From: Microscillaceae bacterium
GTDB lineage: Bacteria > Bacteroidota > Bacteroidia > Cytophagales > Microscillaceae
Length of the DNA stretch: 52,205 nt
Direction of reading: 5' to 3'
Assembly: GCA_025054775.1 (NCBI GenBank)
Contig: JANWZA010000016.1
Coordinates: 1-52,205, forward strand
The notes beneath the pieces are model-generated. The model ran no database searches and was not told the origin of the DNA. It worked only from the letters and a program-made list of their open reading frames with translations. Positions within the stretch are counted from its first letter, which is position 1. Each line of letters begins with the position of its first letter. A program made the position numbers and the translations under genes. Shown here piece by piece: positions 1 to 9,327 of the stretch.

Positions 1-719
1 TCTAATCCTGTATTAAACTCTTTTTTGTCTTTGGCTTTGGCATACCAATCGGCATCATAATAAGTTTGACGAATTAAGGCAATAGCTCCCATTAAAGAAC
101 TTGGATAGTCTTGTGGAGAACTTCCTTTGTTAAAGGAAAAATGCGTAGTTGCTTTTCCTTTCAAAACTACTTCTTGAGCTTTGCCCTCTGCCAAAGAAAC
201 AACGGCACCTGTACCGCGCAAAATGCCGTCAGGATTGTGTGTAAGCACTGTACCGAAGCCTAATTTGCGTAAAATTTCGGCTTGGGTATTATCAGGCACA
301 AATATTTGTTCAGCTACGTTTTCTGCTTTCAGGGCTTGATTCCAGGCGGTAGCAGTGCGGTTAGCGTTTTCAGTGGGTTCGGCTCCTGAAAGATTAGTGG
401 GTCGCTTTACAGGAGGCATACCATACGTGCTGTACAAATCAATTAGAGAAGGATAAATAAATTTTCCTTTCAAATCAATTACAGTGGCTTCTTTAGGCAA
501 AGGAAGGTTTTTTCCTACAGCTTGCACCGTGCCGTTTTTAATAATCAGTGTTCCGTTTTCTATTTTGGTTTGATAGTCAGTAAAAATAGTAGCATTGATA
601 AAAGCGTAATGCCTTTGGCGTTCATCTTGTACACCATTAGTAGGAAATGTGGTTTGGGCTTGTAAGTAAGTGTAAAAATTTACAAAAATAAAAGCAAAAA
701 GTAAGGTGTTTTTTTTCAT
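1..719 (-). CDS. Amidohydrolase-family protein, secreted (5' part only)
   Basis: The gene starts at ATG 717-719 on the minus strand and runs off the left edge, so about 239 N-terminal residues are visible. Residues 1-22 form a signal peptide (MKKNTLLFAFIFVNFYTYLQAQ). Next comes the composite beta-sandwich typical of amidohydrolases: a strand with INATIFTDYQTKIENGTLIIKNG, then VIDLKGKFIYPSLIDLYSTYG. In canonical members this last segment carries the metal-binding HxH; here it reads LYSTYG, so the first metal site looks absent, as I recall for some large Bacteroidota imidazolonepropionase-like exported proteins. The catalytic half lies outside the window. It is divergent from pnp, with a -7-like box about 50 bp upstream. 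Substrate unknown. Confidence 0.8.
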   Translation of the reverse strand, partial: MKKNTLLFAFIFVNFYTYLQAQTTFPTNGVQDERQRHYAFINATIFTDYQTKIENGTLIIKNGTVQAVGKNLPLPKEATVIDLKGKFIYPSLIDLYSTYGMPPVKRPTNLSGAEPTENANRTATAWNQALKAENVAEQIFVPDNTQAEILRKLGFGTVLTHNPDGILRGTGAVVSLAEGKAQEVVLKGKATTHFSFNKGSSPQDYPSSLMGAIALIRQTYYDADWYAKAKDKKEFNTGL

Positions 720-772
720 AGGTTGTATTGCATAAGTAAATAAACTTTAACTTTAGTAATTAGTTTTAAGAA

Positions 773-780
773 CAAAAGTA
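773..780 (-). promoter_or_regulatory. Possible -7 box for the amidohydrolase gene
   Basis: On the minus strand this reads TACTTTTG, matching the Bacteroidota -7 consensus TAnnTTTG, about 54 bp upstream of the ATG. No TTTG lies at the usual 19-21 bp further upstream, so only the -7 half is supported. Confidence 0.4.
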
Positions 781-879
781 AAATTTTTTTTTATAAATTA
801 TGCCTCAATAAAAGACATTTGAAAATATCTAACCCAAGTAATTAAAACTTAGAAGCTATTTAGATAAATACATTTATCA

Positions 880-1263
880 GAAGTTAAGTTTTTGATGTGT
901 AATGTCAATGTTTTAATAGTTTAGGGTAAGATCTTAATAGTAAATGTTAAGGTTTCGATGGTTAATGTTAAAGTTTTATTATCTAATGTTAAGTTTTTAA
1001 CGCTATATGTTAGTATTTTAATGTTAAATGTTAATACTTTAATATAATTTTTTAAGGTTTTTAGATCAATGTTAAATTTATATTATTTATTACTAAATGT
1101 TTACTATTAAAAACAAAATACTTGCTATTAAATAATAAACATTTAATAATAAAAGTTAAACATTAAGTATTTATAATTTAATATTTAACATTAAAAACTT
1201 AATTTTTACTATTAAAAATTAGATATTGATTACTAAAAAGTAGATATTAAACATAGAAAACAC
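880..1263. repeat. Degenerate 21-bp tandem array with central orientation switch
   Basis: From 880 to about 1068 the sequence follows a strict 21-bp period. Units begin at 880, 901, 922, 943, 964, 985, 1006, 1027 and 1048; most start with AATGTTAAG or close to it and continue with TTTTTAATAGT-like sequence. From 1096 to 1263 the same period continues (1096, 1117, 1138, 1159, 1180, 1201, 1222, 1243), but the units are the reverse complement: read on the minus strand they again give TTTTTAATAGT followed by AAATATT or AATGTT. The array is therefore two opposed blocks of about eight units around a roughly 27-bp centre. Units are diverged (often 60-80 percent alike by eye) and there are no spacers, so it is not CRISPR. 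Confidence 0.75.
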
Positions 1264-1547
1264 AACCTTTATTACTCAATTGTTTGTTAATAGATTTCAT
1301 AGCTATGGCTTTTTGCAAAGGTAACCAAAACTTATTTTTAGGGGGTTGTTAGTAGTTAAGCAATGCTAATTATCGTTTATCTAATACCCAAAAGTTTGAT
1401 TTGCATACTTACCGACTAATAAGCTTATTGACTACCTTGCTTAACAAATTAAATAATCACGACGCAATTTTGTTGCAAAAGGGCTTGGAGCACTTGTTAC
1501 TTATAGTCAGCTTTTAGATAGGCTTTCAAAGCAAAACGACTCAAAAC

Positions 1548-1578
1548 TTTGCTTTTCCATAAAAAACTACTAAATTTG
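1548..1578 (+). promoter_or_regulatory. Promoter of pnp
   Basis: TTTG at 1548-1551, a 19-bp spacer and TAAATTTG at 1571-1578 match the Bacteroidota TTTG / TAnnTTTG promoter. Transcription would start around 1585, leaving a leader of about 30 nt before the ATG at 1616. Confidence 0.65.
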
Positions 1579-1615
1579 CTAAATTATAGTTGAAAAATAA
1601 AAACGAAGAAAGAGA

Positions 1616-3805
1616 ATGTTCAAAATCCATAGAAAAACCATACGCTTTGCCGATGGTCGTGAAATCCTAATTGAGACAGGCAAACTTGCACGCCAAGCCG
1701 ATGGAGCAGTAGTCCTTAAAATGGGAGCTACAATGCTTCTAGCCACAGTGGTTTCTGTAAAAGAAGCCAAAGAAGATATAGACTTTATGCCCCTCTCGGT
1801 AGATTATCAAGAGAAATTCGCTGCAGCAGGGCGTATCCCTGGCGGCTTCAGCAAACGAGAAGGAAAACTCTCCGATTATGAAATCCTAGTAAGCCGCTTG
1901 GTGGATAGAGCTATACGCCCTCTTTTTCCAGAAGACTACCATGCCGAAACACAAATCAACATCTATCTTATTTCTGCTGACCCGCAAATCCAACCCGATG
2001 CCTTAGCCGCCTTAGCCGCCTCATGTGCTATCGCCGTTTCGGATATCCCCTTTGAAGCCCCCATCTCCGAAGTCCGTGTAGCACGCATTGACGGAAAATA
2101 CGTAATCAATCCCCCTACCGATGACCTGCAACGGGCTGACCTTGACCTCATCGTAGGAGCTACCTATGACTCCATTCTCATGGTAGAAGGAGAAATGAAG
2201 GAAGTACCCGAAGAGGTTATGATTGAGGCAATCCGCACCGCCCACGAAGCCATTAAAATCCACTGCCTCACCCAAAAAGAACTCATGGAAGAACTAGGAA
2301 CTACCCAAAAACGTGCCTACTCTCACGAAAAAAACGACGAAGAGCTACAAACCCGCATGAAAAACGAACTTTTTGACAAAATCTACGAAGTTGCCAAAGC
2401 CGCCAACCCCTCTAAAAGCGAACGCACAAAAGCCTTCAATGCACTCAAAGAAGCTTTCATTGAGCAACTTAAACAAGAAAATGCCAAAAATCCCGACTAT
2501 CAAGTCCCTGAAATACTTATTAACCGCTACTTCCACAAAATCCAAAAAGAAGCCTGCCGAAAGCTAGCCCTTAAAGACAAAAAACGCCTCGATGGACGAG
2601 CCTTCGACGAAATCCGCCCCATCCAATGCGAAATAGACTATCTACCCGCCGCTCACGGCTCAGCTCTCTTCACCCGCGGAGAAACACAATCGCTTACCAC
2701 CGTAACCCTAGGAACCAAAATCAACGAACAAATGATAGATACCGCCATGGAAACCTCATCAAGTAAATTTATGCTACATTACAACTTCCCCTCCTTCTCC
2801 ACAGGAGAAGCCAAACCCAACCGCGCCCCCGGTAGACGTGAAATCGGACACGGAAACCTCGCCTTCCGTGCCTTAAGACCCGTAATGCCCCCCGACGAAG
2901 AAAACCCCTACACCATCCGTGTAGTTTCTGACATCTTGGAGTCCAACGGTTCTTCTTCTATGGCTACCGTGTGTGCAGGCGCGCTAGCTCTCATGGATGC
3001 AGGCATACCTATTAAAGCTCCCGTCGCAGGAATCGCTATGGGACTTATCTTCGATGAGGAAACCAAGGAATATGCCGTTCTCTCAGACATCCTAGGAGAC
3101 GAAGACCACTTAGGTAACATGGACTTCAAAGTCGCAGGAACTGCCAAAGGAATTACCGCCTGCCAAATGGATATCAAATTAAGCGGCTTATCTTATGAAA
3201 TCTTATCTCAAGCCCTCGAACAAGCCAAAAAAGGAAGATTACATATCCTTGATGTCATGAACCAAACCATCGCCCAACCCCGCCCTGACCTTAAACCCCA
3301 CGCCCCACGCTCCCTAATCATGCGTATTGATCGCGACTATATCGGTGCAGTTATCGGACCAGGAGGTAAGGTAATTCAAGAAATTCAACGTGCCACAGGA
3401 GCCACCATCACCATAGAAGAAAAAGACAATGCAGGTTGGGTAAACATCTTTGCTACAAGCCAAGCAGCTATGCAAAAAGCTGAAAAATGGATTAAAGGCA
3501 TTATTACAGAGCCTGAATTAGGCAACATTTACGAAGGAAAGGTCAAAAGCATTACACCCTTTGGAGCATTCGTAGAATTTCTCCCAGGAAGAGAAGGGCT
3601 ACTGCATATTTCAGATGTAAAGTGGGAAAAGCTACCCACCTTAGAGGGTATTTTAGAGGTAGGGGAAGAGGTTACCGTAAAATTAGTAGAAATAGACAAA
3701 AAGGCAGGCAAGTTCAGACTCTCACGCAAGGTGCTAATTCCTAAACCCGAAAGTGGAAGAAAATTACAAAATAATAGCCACGGTAGTTCTAAACGCAGAA
3801 AGTAA
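1616..3805 (+). CDS. pnp: Polyribonucleotide nucleotidyltransferase (PNPase)
   Basis: This is a cytoplasmic 3'-5' phosphorolytic exoribonuclease that degrades RNA to nucleoside diphosphates and can add tails in reverse. The 729 residues show the full family order: RNase PH-like domain 1 (about 10-145), a helical linker (about 220-330), RNase PH-like domain 2 (about 335-470, with [24 protein letters not shown] sequence), a KH domain (about 560-628, with the [11 protein letters not shown] loop) and an S1 domain (about 635-706, [15 protein letters not shown] and GLLHISD), then a short basic tail. The start ATG follows AAGAAAGAG. A consensus promoter sits just upstream. rpsO, a frequent upstream neighbour of pnp in other bacteria, is not adjacent. 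The first three quarters are clearly richer in C-ending codons than the last 450 bp and than the neighbouring genes. Confidence 0.98.
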   Translation: MFKIHRKTIRFADGREILIETGKLARQADGAVVLKMGATMLLATVVSVKEAKEDIDFMPLSVDYQEKFAAAGRIPGGFSKREGKLSDYEILVSRLVDRAIRPLFPEDYHAETQINIYLISADPQIQPDALAALAASCAIAVSDIPFEAPISEVRVARIDGKYVINPPTDDLQRADLDLIVGATYDSILMVEGEMKEVPEEVMIEAIRTAHEAIKIHCLTQKELMEELGTTQKRAYSHEKNDEELQTRMKNELFDKIYEVAKAANPSKSERTKAFNALKEAFIEQLKQENAKNPDYQVPEILINRYFHKIQKEACRKLALKDKKRLDGRAFDEIRPIQCEIDYLPAAHGSALFTRGETQSLTTVTLGTKINEQMIDTAMETSSSKFMLHYNFPSFSTGEAKPNRAPGRREIGHGNLAFRALRPVMPPDEENPYTIRVVSDILESNGSSSMATVCAGALALMDAGIPIKAPVAGIAMGLIFDEETKEYAVLSDILGDEDHLGNMDFKVAGTAKGITACQMDIKLSGLSYEILSQALEQAKKGRLHILDVMNQTIAQPRPDLKPHAPRSLIMRIDRDYIGAVIGPGGKVIQEIQRATGATITIEEKDNAGWVNIFATSQAAMQKAEKWIKGIITEPELGNIYEGKVKSITPFGAFVEFLPGREGLLHISDVKWEKLPTLEGILEVGEEVTVKLVEIDKKAGKFRLSRKVLIPKPESGRKLQNNSHGSSKRRK

Positions 3806-3897
3806 CCTAACTTACACTTTTCGCAATAACTCCTTATCCTAGAAGAATTATGTTTTCTTTGGTGCGAGCACTTACGCTTGTACCAACACCTATTAAC

Positions 3898-3927
3898 TTT
3901 CCAAAATTTTCACAAAAATTTTGGAAA
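3898..3927. terminator. Palindrome between convergent pnp and UMF1 genes
   Basis: Arms TTTCCAAAATTTT (3898-3910) and AAAATTTTGGAAA (3915-3927) are perfectly complementary around a CACA loop. Its position 92 bp after the pnp stop and 21 bp after the stop of the facing gene suggests a bidirectional terminator, although the flanking T-runs are short. Confidence 0.5.
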
Positions 3928-3948
3928 AAGGTTTCATCGTAGCTAATT

Positions 3949-5259
3949 CTAAGCTCTACGTGTTTGATAAGTCGTTTTAGAAGGTATTTTGAGCAAAAGA
4001 AATAGACCAATGATAAAAAATAGCCCTAACGCAATAACGCTATTTCGCATGCTGCCTGTAATTTGGTCTAATACACCATAAACGAGAGTACCTAAAAAAA
4101 TGGCAACTTTCTCTACAAAATCATAAAAACTAAAATAAGAGGCACGGTCTTCAGTATCTTCGGGCATGAGTTTACTATAAGTAGAGCGTGAAAGTGCCTG
4201 CACTCCCCCCATTACAAAACCTACCAAAGTAGCTAAACCATAAAATTCATTACCGCTGGTTACAAAGTACGCAAACACACAAATCAAAAGCCATATTACA
4301 ATTGAAACCCCAAGGGCTCTCGTATTCCCTACCTTGTTAGAAAGCCACGCAAAAAACGCTGCTCCCACAATAGCAATAATTTGCAAAATCAGCACCGTAA
4401 TGATTAAATTCTGGGCAGGGAGTTGAAGTTCCTTATCACCAAAAAGCGTAGCCACATACATTACCGTTTGTACACCCATATTATAGAAAAAAAACGCTAA
4501 TAAAAAGCGATTAAGCAAGGGCAAATGCTTCAGTTCGTTCAATACTTTGCGTAGTTCTCTGAATCCCTCCCAAATCCAGTTAGTTTGAGAGGATATCTTT
4601 TTAGCAGACTTGGGCAAATATGCAAAAGTATATTGAGCGAAAGCAAACCACCAGATACCTGTAAGCAAAAAAGTAAGTTGTGTGGGGAGGGTTTTATTTG
4701 TGAAGCCATACACCTCAGGCAGCATTATCATAGAAAGGCTAAAAACGAGTAGTAATACACTCCCTGCATAGCCGTAGGCAAAACCATTAGCACTTAAAGA
4801 GTCAAATTTGTCTTCAGTAGCAATTTCTGGAAGGTAGGCATTATAAAACACTAAACTTCCTGAAAAACCTATCAAAGAAACAGTGAAAAGTATTATACCT
4901 ATTTCATAGTTAGAACTATCTATCCAGAACAATCCTGCAGTAGCTATGCTTCCTAAATAGCAATAAAACTGCATAAATTGCTTCTTAGTACCCGTATAGT
5001 CAGCTATGGCAGTAAAAAAGGGATTGATAAAAGCCACAAACAAAAAAGCAAACGAAACACTATACGAGAATAATGCCGAATTTTTAACAGTCTGCCCCAA
5101 AAACATTATCATGTCGCTTCCATCCGTACCTTTGGCGATGTTTCCCCAGTAGATAGGAAAAATAGTGGAGACAATCACCAACGCATGCACTGAATTTGCC
5201 CAATCATAAAAGCACCAAGCATGTAACACACGCCTAACATTTTTGGTAGAGATTTCCAT
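3949..5259 (-). CDS. UMF1/Atg22-like MFS transporter
   Basis: An integral inner-membrane protein of 436 residues with about 12 hydrophobic segments. The N-terminus HAWCFYDWANSVHALVIVSTIFPIYW is the hallmark of the UMF1 family (bacterial relatives of the yeast vacuolar effluxer Atg22). A second MFS-like signature is GFVMGGVQALSRSTYSKLMPE around residue 360, and the charged loop ADYTGTKKQ lies after TM2. Members are thought to export small metabolites such as amino acids; the substrate cannot be read from sequence. The ATG is followed at once by the family motif, so the start is secure. It lies 39 bp downstream of the sugar nucleotidyltransferase on the same strand and may be co-transcribed with it. 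Confidence 0.9.
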   Translation of the reverse strand: MEISTKNVRRVLHAWCFYDWANSVHALVIVSTIFPIYWGNIAKGTDGSDMIMFLGQTVKNSALFSYSVSFAFLFVAFINPFFTAIADYTGTKKQFMQFYCYLGSIATAGLFWIDSSNYEIGIILFTVSLIGFSGSLVFYNAYLPEIATEDKFDSLSANGFAYGYAGSVLLLVFSLSMIMLPEVYGFTNKTLPTQLTFLLTGIWWFAFAQYTFAYLPKSAKKISSQTNWIWEGFRELRKVLNELKHLPLLNRFLLAFFFYNMGVQTVMYVATLFGDKELQLPAQNLIITVLILQIIAIVGAAFFAWLSNKVGNTRALGVSIVIWLLICVFAYFVTSGNEFYGLATLVGFVMGGVQALSRSTYSKLMPEDTEDRASYFSFYDFVEKVAIFLGTLVYGVLDQITGSMRNSVIALGLFFIIGLFLLLKIPSKTTYQTRRA

Positions 5260-5298
5260 AGCAGGTTGTTTTTGCAGGTAAGGGTAAAAATTGAAGGT

Positions 5299-6306
5299 TT
5301 ATTCTTTGAAATAATTATAATCTCCAAGACTTACATCTTTGAATTTGCCTTCATAATGCACATAGCTACCAATCATAGAATTTTGAATTTTCACATCCTT
5401 CAAAAAACTATAATCTTGAATGATTGAATTTTGAATAATAGAATTAACGATTTTGGTATTGTTGCCTACTGACACATAAGGGCCGATAATACTATTTTCA
5501 ATTTCTACATTATCACCTAAAAAAACAGGTTCTATAATAAGGGAGGAGTAAGTTTTTGAAGAAGGTGAGATTAACCCCCTAGTACCGCGCAAATACTCTA
5601 AATAACGTTGATTAGTGTGTACAGTAGCATCTTTGTTGCCACAATCCAACCACTCCGTTACTCGCCCTATCTTAAATTTGAGCCCTTTCTTTTTCATATT
5701 TTCTAGGGCATTAGTTAATTGATATTCACCTTTTTCTTTGAGGTTATTATCAATCAAATATTGTAATTCTCTACGTAGGAACTCTCCGTCTTTAAGGTAG
5801 TAGATACCAATGATTGCCAAATCAGATACAAAGGTTTGAGGCTTTTCAACAAATTCTATAATTTCTTGATTTTCGTTTAATTTCACTACACCAAAAGAGC
5901 GCGGGTCATTTACTTTTTGCACCCAAACGATACCTTCACTCTGCTCGTCAAGGGTAAAATCGGCTCTAAATAGAGTATCAGCGAAGGCAATCACTACGTT
6001 TCTGTCCAAAAATTCCTTGGCACAAAGTACAGCGTGGGCTGTGCCAAGTGGTTCTTCTTGATAACAAATAGCTCCTTGTGCTCCTATACTTTCGGCAATA
6101 GCTAGTAACTTTTGCTCTACTTCATTGCCAAATTTACCTACTACGAAGGCAATATGTTCAATATTTTTACCACATACTTTGGCAATATCTTCTACCAAAC
6201 GCTGTACGATAGGTTTGCCTGCCACAGGAAGGAGTGGTTTGGGAATTGTAAGGGTATGAGGTCGCATGCGTTTGCCCATACCCGCCATTGGGATAATGAT
6301 ATTCAT
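5299..6306 (-). CDS. Sugar-phosphate nucleotidyltransferase (NDP-sugar pyrophosphorylase)
   Basis: This cytoplasmic enzyme transfers a nucleotidyl group from an NTP to a sugar 1-phosphate. The 335 residues begin with the family signature GMGKRMRPHTLTIPKPLLPV (residues 9-28). The metal-binding Asp is in VIAFADTLF near residue 109, and EKP is at about 154-156. After about residue 250 the sequence changes to hexapeptide repeats (VFLGDNVEIENSIIGPYVSV and following), a left-handed beta-helix seen in GlmU- and RfbA-like enzymes. I cannot decide between glucose-1-phosphate thymidylyl- or uridylyltransferase and a mannose enzyme; no acetyltransferase His motif is obvious. No sugar-pathway genes flank it. 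Confidence 0.88.
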   Translation of the reverse strand: MNIIIPMAGMGKRMRPHTLTIPKPLLPVAGKPIVQRLVEDIAKVCGKNIEHIAFVVGKFGNEVEQKLLAIAESIGAQGAICYQEEPLGTAHAVLCAKEFLDRNVVIAFADTLFRADFTLDEQSEGIVWVQKVNDPRSFGVVKLNENQEIIEFVEKPQTFVSDLAIIGIYYLKDGEFLRRELQYLIDNNLKEKGEYQLTNALENMKKKGLKFKIGRVTEWLDCGNKDATVHTNQRYLEYLRGTRGLISPSSKTYSSLIIEPVFLGDNVEIENSIIGPYVSVGNNTKIVNSIIQNSIIQDYSFLKDVKIQNSMIGSYVHYEGKFKDVSLGDYNYFKE

Positions 6307-6371
6307 TTTTTAGACTAATTGCTGAAAAAAATTGGTGCTTGAATTGAACACAATAAAGTTGAAAGATTTTG

Positions 6372-6379
6372 CAAAGATA
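6372..6379 (-). promoter_or_regulatory. Possible -7 box for the nucleotidyltransferase gene
   Basis: The minus strand reads TATCTTTG, a match to TAnnTTTG, 66 bp upstream of the ATG at 6306. A clear -33 TTTG at the usual distance is not seen. Confidence 0.4.
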
Positions 6380-6382
6380 AAA

Positions 6383-6426
6383 ATAGCAAATCAATTCGGT
6401 GAAATATCGCTTATTAACTTGCTATT
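6383..6426 (-). terminator. Weak hairpin after the barrel gene
   Basis: TTGCTATT (6419-6426) and AATAGCAA (6383-6390) are complementary and, read on the minus strand, run into a short T-tract. The long loop (28 nt) makes this a weak candidate. It lies 13 bp past the stop of the gene at 6440-7927. Confidence 0.3.
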
Positions 6427-6439
6427 GTATTGAGTATCA

Positions 6440-7927
6440 CTAAAACCCAAAGCCCAAGTAAATACTTGCATCAAAAAGTCTTCCCCCTAGGGTTGCTAAA
6501 CTTATTATATCGCTTGAGCCTACTGCCAAGCGTAATCCTGATACACGCCAAGAGAAAAAAGCCCCCATACCTGCCCCTACAAAACCTCCGAAAGTAGGAG
6601 TAACACCCACCTGAAATGCTGTACCGAGGCTATGCACATAGCCGAGAGTAATTTGAGGAGTAGTAGTAGCACTCCCCAAATTACGTAAGCCCTGTATATA
6701 AGTAGCAAAGAAATGATGTTTGTAAAAAATCCTACCTTTGCTAGTTTCTTGTGGAATACGGTATTCTCCTTGCAATACTAAACGTGTAGGCATAGGCATG
6801 GTAAAAGCTTCTTGTGTTTCTGAACCTCTAAAACTTTTTTGCAACGAGTCCAATACATTACCTGCATTTTGAATACCTCTTGCACTTACATTCACACCTT
6901 GAAAACTTGCCATTCCTGCCCCGTTGTAGTTTCTTACATTTTTCTTATAGTGAATACCGCCAATATCCAAGAAACTACCTGAAAGCACTATCTTATCTTT
7001 AAGAACAACACTTCCGCCTATATCTATACCGAAACCTCGCCCATAGTTTTGCGAATTACTTACGCCATCGTTAAAGTTTGCTTCGTTAATTCTATAATCC
7101 GCATTAAATCTTATCTCAGAAGTATCAGCAGCAATTGTCATTTCGCCTTTACCTCGTTGTGTATGTACCCCCAGGATTCCAATCAAATATTTAGGACGTG
7201 CAGCAATACGGATTTTCATATCATCGGTATTCACAATATTTTTAGCAAAACCTGCATATATTTCTGCAAAAGAGGAGAAATTGAAGTTAAAACGTCCTAC
7301 ATCTACCGTTTTGCCCACAAAACCTGCATTCCCATTGGCAATAAATTCAAAAAGTGTACGTGATAGTAACACGTTGGCTTCATTTCTTAATGCTATGCCT
7401 GCTGAAACCGTAAAGTTTTCCTCGCGGGGTGGTTTATACTCTCGGTGTCTTTTTATCAAAGGAATATCTTTTTTGAGCGTATCTAATACGTTTATTTCAC
7501 TTGAACGTGTATCAGGACTATCCTTGATTAGGCTATCTTGAGGTGTTTCTGTGGGGGGAGCTACTGAGGGTTTCTTTTTATTAAAACGTAAAGAAATACC
7601 AAAAATATCTATGGCAATTGCTGAGCCAAATATTACATTTTTAGGAAATCTGCTTATGGCACTGTTCAAAGTAACCTTGCCTTCTTTTACGTCCAAAGCC
7701 TTGGTTACGCTAATCGCATTATTGCCTAACCAGCTATTGAAACCAATCAAAGGTAAAGCTAAGTTCACATTTGCTGTTCCTGTTCCTAATTTGGTAGGCT
7801 GATAGCGAGAAGCTTGCAAATCAAAATGGTCAGTGTAAAGGATGGTAGAATTAAGCTGAGCCATACTTGGACAAACTTCAAGCCATAAAGCTAAAAGTGT
7901 GTAAAAAATGAGACAGGTCCTCTTCAT
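6440..7927 (-). CDS. Outer-membrane barrel protein, DUF5723-like
   Basis: I chose ATG 7925-7927 (MKRTCLIFYTLLALW), which gives a clean signal peptide ending near SMAQ; a TTG nine bases upstream is the only longer option. The 495-residue product is rich in alternating hydrophobic/polar strands and Gly, as in Bacteroidota outer-membrane barrels, and ends in aromatic Phe (DASIYLGFGF), consistent with BAM insertion. The overall look (LGTGTANVNLALPLIGFNSWLG near the N-terminus, Gly-rich strands at the C-terminus) resembles DUF5723 proteins, whose function is unknown. Residues about 125-175 are a low-complexity, Pro/Lys/Asp-rich insert that may be a surface or periplasmic loop. It follows a lipoprotein gene by 48 bp and is probably in its operon. 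Confidence 0.7.
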   Translation of the reverse strand: MKRTCLIFYTLLALWLEVCPSMAQLNSTILYTDHFDLQASRYQPTKLGTGTANVNLALPLIGFNSWLGNNAISVTKALDVKEGKVTLNSAISRFPKNVIFGSAIAIDIFGISLRFNKKKPSVAPPTETPQDSLIKDSPDTRSSEINVLDTLKKDIPLIKRHREYKPPREENFTVSAGIALRNEANVLLSRTLFEFIANGNAGFVGKTVDVGRFNFNFSSFAEIYAGFAKNIVNTDDMKIRIAARPKYLIGILGVHTQRGKGEMTIAADTSEIRFNADYRINEANFNDGVSNSQNYGRGFGIDIGGSVVLKDKIVLSGSFLDIGGIHYKKNVRNYNGAGMASFQGVNVSARGIQNAGNVLDSLQKSFRGSETQEAFTMPMPTRLVLQGEYRIPQETSKGRIFYKHHFFATYIQGLRNLGSATTTPQITLGYVHSLGTAFQVGVTPTFGGFVGAGMGAFFSWRVSGLRLAVGSSDIISLATLGGRLFDASIYLGFGF

Positions 7928-7975
7928 AACGATCAAAATTAGGTTTTAGGTTGAATTAGTCTTATTGGGTTGGAT

Positions 7976-9019
7976 TTAGTTTCCACCTAAATTGAGTTGT
8001 GCTTTCAAATCTCCAATCATTTGGAAGCGAAGGGTGCGCGTTTTATCTACTCGCACTGTAGGCGAATTACTAGGTACACTAAATTGGGCTTTAGCTCTAA
8101 TAAATTTTATCTTGTTTGCATCTCTTAGAATATTAGTGGCATTTATCATTGCCGAAGTTCGGTAAGGGGTATCTACCGTTCCTTGTAGCAAAACTATGGG
8201 TGGGTTGGTAAGTTGCCCTGCTATGGTTTGCTGATTGCTCTCTAAAAAAACCACGTCAAAAAGTATATTAAGTGGCAAGCGATTTTCAAATTTAATTCTG
8301 ATATTTCCCGAGAAGCGGTCATCATTACTCAAACCCAACTCAAACTCACCTGTATATTCTATTTCATTCACCGAACCAGATGGAAAGTCTATATAATCTA
8401 GCTTAAGAAACTCCAAAGTAATTCTCACGTTTACCTGATTGTTACTTACATCTACTGGTGTAAAGCTACCAGGTGAACTTACGTTTACAACATCTAATAC
8501 TAAATTAGGCTTTACCACAAAATTACTCGCTTCTACTCTAAAATTGTACTGCCCGCGTGGTGGAATATCTTGTGTAGTAACGTGAGTAACAAAAGGCGTA
8601 GACTCATTTTTATTTCTCAAACGAATAATTGCTCCTTTATTAATCGTAATATTAAAAGGGCTGTTCAATACACCTCTAAAAGTAAAGTTAGCTACACGCA
8701 TTTCGCTAAATATAGGCTCATCAATTGTAAAATTAGCAGGAGCAGAGCTTTTATTACTAAACGGAGGCACAGGTAAAGGTACAGGACCAGAAACTCCAAT
8801 ATCTAAGGTAAAGGACAAATCATAATCAATACTACTCAAATCAGGCTGGTCATCGATACTTAGCTCACCTTTTGCCAAAGGTACTACCATTTGAGGTTCT
8901 ATTTTTACATCAACTTTATCGCTTGTAAATCGGTCAAGGTTACAAGAAAGCAAAAAAAATAGTCCCACCGACAGGGAGGCAACCACCGTCGTTTTGAAAA
9001 AATAAATTGTTTGTTTCAT
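7976..9019 (-). CDS. Uncharacterised lipoprotein
   Basis: 347 residues beginning MKQTIYFFKTTVVASLSVGLFFLLSCNLD: a signal with lipobox LLSC, so lipid attachment is expected at Cys26. The mature part is largely beta-strand-like (DYDLSFTLDIGV, IRLRNKNESTPFV, FELGLSNDDRFSGNIRIKFENRLP), suggesting repeated Ig-like or jelly-roll folds, but I recognise no named family. Immediately downstream, on the same strand, is a barrel gene, so the pair may form an outer-membrane complex of barrel plus lipoprotein. ATG 9017-9019 is the first codon of the signal peptide and gives a normal N-region with Lys. Confidence 0.75.
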   Translation of the reverse strand: MKQTIYFFKTTVVASLSVGLFFLLSCNLDRFTSDKVDVKIEPQMVVPLAKGELSIDDQPDLSSIDYDLSFTLDIGVSGPVPLPVPPFSNKSSAPANFTIDEPIFSEMRVANFTFRGVLNSPFNITINKGAIIRLRNKNESTPFVTHVTTQDIPPRGQYNFRVEASNFVVKPNLVLDVVNVSSPGSFTPVDVSNNQVNVRITLEFLKLDYIDFPSGSVNEIEYTGEFELGLSNDDRFSGNIRIKFENRLPLNILFDVVFLESNQQTIAGQLTNPPIVLLQGTVDTPYRTSAMINATNILRDANKIKFIRAKAQFSVPSNSPTVRVDKTRTLRFQMIGDLKAQLNLGGN

Positions 9020-9327
9020 TTTAGTTTTAGAGTTTAGGTTTAATGTAAGTCTAACGTTTTTTTGTAGATATATACTCTTAAAGAAAAAAAAAGTTGAAAC
9101 ACTTGTTATATTTCAACTTTATTTTTCTGAAAATTTTCTAAAATATAATTTGAAGTTGTTTAGGATTGTAGTTTTAGGGTTGTAAGAGATTTCCAATCAA
9201 AGGTTTATTTTTAGGTGCCTAATCTAAAACAACCCTTTTATGGAAATCTTTAAACAAGATAGTATTGTTTACATTCTTATTGTACGCAAGGTGAACGAAA
9301 AACAAATCCTGAATACCTTCTATACAA
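9020..9327. other. Spacer with terminator and dispersed-repeat copy A
   Basis: No coding region is seen. It contains the minus-strand terminator at 9082-9120 and most of a sequence (9160-9331) that recurs at 13896-14072. Confidence 0.6.
9082..9120 (-). terminator. Rho-independent terminator (minus strand)
   Basis: AAAGTTGAAA (9090-9099) pairs with TTTCAACTTT (9111-9120) around an 11-nt loop. Read on the minus strand the hairpin is followed by a run of about nine T, so it would stop transcription coming from the YihY-like gene before it enters the lipoprotein gene. Confidence 0.65.

Larger units (their letters stand above)
720..1615. other. Gene-free AT-rich spacer between divergent genes
   Basis: No convincing coding region lies on either strand. 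The spacer holds a -7 box for the leftward gene, a long degenerate tandem array (880-1263), a minus-strand TACCTTTG box at 1316-1323 that would direct transcription into the array, and the pnp promoter at 1548-1578. The rest (about 1264-1547) shows nothing I recognise. Confidence 0.7.

Noticed and set aside
880-1263. CRISPR array
   Set aside because: Units abut directly without spacers, vary in sequence and switch orientation; no cas genes are present.
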